Assembly (NCBI GenBank): GCA_027577415.1
Contig: JANBQS010000454.1
Span: 1 to 17,591 of the forward strand
Direction: 5' to 3'
DNA: 17,591 bases
DNA from: Coemansia sp. RSA 922
Lineage: Eukaryota; Kickxellomycota; Kickxellomycetes; Kickxellales; Kickxellaceae
Within the stretch, counting starts at the first letter, position 1. Each line of letters opens with the position of its first letter. Both the position numbers and the translations under genes were made by a program. Under the pieces are notes generated by a model that was not told where the DNA came from, made no database searches, and saw only the letters and a list, made by a program, of their open reading frames with translations. Positions 15,794 through 17,591 of this stretch are shown here, one piece after another.

Positions 15794-17001
15794 TTGAGAT
15801 GCTGAAACTTTCCAAAAAAAGGCGGAGTATTGTATACCAAAAAAAACCCTTTTTTGCTTTGTTACTTTTTTTTTTTTTGCCACACTATGCATGCGGAATG
15901 CAAGTGATTGAACAATAGACTAATGTTCTGGTATCACAATACTTTTTTTGGAAAGAGCGAGATAGACGGTTGAATTGGCTTCAACTGGGCCTAAATGTGG
16001 CTGTCTCCTTTTTTTTGCATTAACTACATAGAGATTTACTCATCTTTTTTTCTACTCTCCGCTGAGTATAGTTTTTCTCTCTTTTTTGTTTTCGTTTTGC
16101 TACTTTTTAACTACTTGCTTTTTTCCCCCCTACGTTTTCTGGCTGCGGACTTGCCGCCAACGAGGTATGTTATTGTTTTCTTTTCTTCCCCCCTTCCTCG
16201 ACTTTGTGTTTACGAGTTTGGTAATGTGGGGAGGATAAATTATTGTCCCTCTATCTCTTTCGAAAGACAAGAAACCGCTTACAAAAAAGTATTCACAACT
16301 TTTCTCCCACCGTTCTGGAAACGGGGGATAGAGAGACAAGCAAGTGGGAATGCATGTCAGAACTCAGATCTCCTTTTTGTGTGGTTATTGTAATGGAGCG
16401 CCTATTCCCATTTCTACTGTTGCTCTTCTTTCTTCCTTTCTCTTTTTTTTTTTTTGTTCGGCTATTCTATATTTCATTTTTTTTTCTTTCTGTTCTTTGA
16501 CAAATTGTTATTGAAATTTCATAGAAGGGGAGGGTGAACAGGTTTATTTTTTTGTTGTTAGCTCGGTCTGCCTTTTTTACTTGCGGTCTCGGTTCTATTT
16601 ATACATACGCACAGACACTACGCGAGCTTGTATGTTGGGGGGAGTTTGAGGACTTTCTGCACAAACACAACAAAAAAACCCACCTGGTTGCATCCTTCTA
16701 TATTTCTTCTATCTCCGGCTTCAATGCGTATGTATCCTCTGTGTTCATTCTCCAACAGTTCAAAAATAAGGGTGTTAACTGGCCAACGTTTTTTATTTTT
16801 TATCCTTTGATACACTCTGTAGTAAGGAAGCAGTTGCACGACAGCAGTAGACAGCGTGCAGACGAGCAGCAACCCAATAGATCAGGAGTAGATACCGTGG
16901 CACTGGACGCACAAAGCATAGCTAGTGATTCTGGCGAGGACGACGAGCCATCGTTGCTTGGGCGGCTGCATCAGTCGCAGTTTAGTCGTAAAACGCCCAA
17001 G
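15794..17001. other. Long pyrimidine-rich intergenic or leader region
   Basis: 1.2 kb rich in T and CT runs on the plus strand (about 15860-15880, 16010-16140, 16420-16500), which suits a promoter and 5' leader of the gene to the right. An AG|GTATGT donor-like site is at 16164-16169 and another GTATGT at 16727-16732; TTAAC near 16772 and acceptor-like sites TGTAG (16822), GTGCAG (about 16862) and CAATAG (about 16880) follow. An intron in the leader or near the start codon is likely but cannot be fixed. Confidence 0.45.
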
Positions 17002-17591
17002 ATGGATCTGATCCCCACACACGGGTCACCGCGCTTCGTTAAGCGCTCGGCACATATGAGCGAGCAATCGAGGTACGACGCCGTTGGGTATCCAAAGTCC
17101 ACGCGTGTATCTCACGGACTTCGAAAACAACAGTCAGCTGCTACACTACGAAGTCCTCCTACCAGCTATACTGGCAGCCATTTGTCGCCACAGTCGTCGC
17201 CGCAGGTGTCTGCTATGGCTGAACCGCAGTCGCGTCTCAAGGGCTTTGAAATGCGCGTTGTCAATACGCACAGTGGTAAGGCTGTTGTGCGTGCTCCTAT
17301 ACTTGTAGAGTCTAGTGGGTCGCGTAAGGGCCATAAGGATGAGGTTCCAGTGTTGCCTCCGCCTAGTGCGGCTGAGCTTCGGTATAATGCGCAGCGTGCG
17401 CTAATTAGCACTACGGCGGTACTCAGGTCTGCTATCGGCGGCAAGGCTGCTACGGGGCGGCAACATGCGACTATTGGCGTCAAGGTCGGTGGTAGTGGAC
17501 GCCGTAACAGACGAATTACTCGTACAATGTCGGACCAGGTACACGCTTTACAATCGCCGTCGGCTACAGCAGCGAGTGTGAAGGACAGTAT
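17002..17591 (+). CDS. Unrecognised Ser/Arg-rich disordered protein, 5' part, runs off the right edge
   Basis: Open to the window end with no stop. The first in-frame ATG is at 17002-17004, but the frame is open back to 16528 and reads protein-like from about 16880 (S-G-E-D-D-E-P-S-L-L-G-R-L), so the true start is probably in an upstream exon. The visible 196 residues are rich in Ser, Arg, Pro and Gln with no folded-domain signature (S-P-P-T-S-Y, L-S-P-Q-S-S-P, P-P-P-S-A-A-E-L), typical of a disordered N-terminal region of a signalling or cytoskeletal protein. S-P pairs could be kinase sites. High CpG content and codon choice match the flanking genes. Family not recognised. Confidence 0.6.
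   Translation, partial: MDLIPTHGSPRFVKRSAHMSEQSRYDAVGYPKSTRVSHGLRKQQSAATLRSPPTSYTGSHLSPQSSPQVSAMAEPQSRLKGFEMRVVNTHSGKAVVRAPILVESSGSRKGHKDEVPVLPPPSAAELRYNAQRALISTTAVLRSAIGGKAATGRQHATIGVKVGGSGRRNRRITRTMSDQVHALQSPSATAASVKDS

Noticed and set aside
16393..16500. Signal-peptide-like run of Phe and Leu codons after an ATG
   Set aside because: Produced by a T/CT-rich leader tract; the whole frame is homopolymer-driven and stops quickly.

Overview
This window looks like nuclear DNA of a fungus, probably an early-diverging lineage. The support is gene content (a BRO1-domain protein, tRNA-dihydrouridine synthase 1, adenylosuccinate synthetase and a fungal-type amino acid permease), a short GT-AG intron with a perfect TACTAAC branch site, and pyrimidine-rich leaders. 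A zoopagomycete-type fungus such as Kickxellomycotina is a guess I cannot test here.

Layout. Positions 1-2007 hold the 3' part of a BRO1/ALIX-family gene that runs in from the left edge. Positions about 2010-10500 form an AT-rich, gene-poor island. It contains two relics of one mobile gene family on the minus strand: copy A (about 2086-2790, 3' end only) and copy B (about 5012-7935, nearly full length). Their conceptual translation matches Fanzor, the eukaryotic relative of TnpB. I see a central N-I-K-E-H-F block, an I-D-T block, a T-D-x-x-G-V block, a CxxC zinc knuckle, an L-L-R-C knuckle and a final N-x-x-R-x-A-x-x-N-F block that corresponds to RuvC-III. Both copies are broken by stops and frameshifts. 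Copy B carries a nested 375-bp MITE-like insertion with a 118-nt hairpin, and copy A serves as the unoccupied target site. A stretch of 1,995 bp in copy B has no CpG at all, which points to methylation-linked or RIP-like decay.

The island also holds a small ubiquitin-like ORF (3489-3752, minus), two unrecognised ORFs (4584-4853 plus; 9126-9728 minus) and a compact CpG-rich patch (10209-10463) with a 16-bp palindrome around CACGTG and a TATA box, which may be a promoter or a solo LTR.

From 10515 the DNA returns to dense housekeeping genes. DUS1 (minus) and ADE12 (plus, two exons) share a 522-bp divergent promoter. A 566-aa amino acid permease follows (plus). The first part of an unrecognised Ser/Arg-rich protein runs off the right edge. 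The housekeeping genes have no evident pathway link to one another; the interesting biology is the decayed Fanzor family between them.
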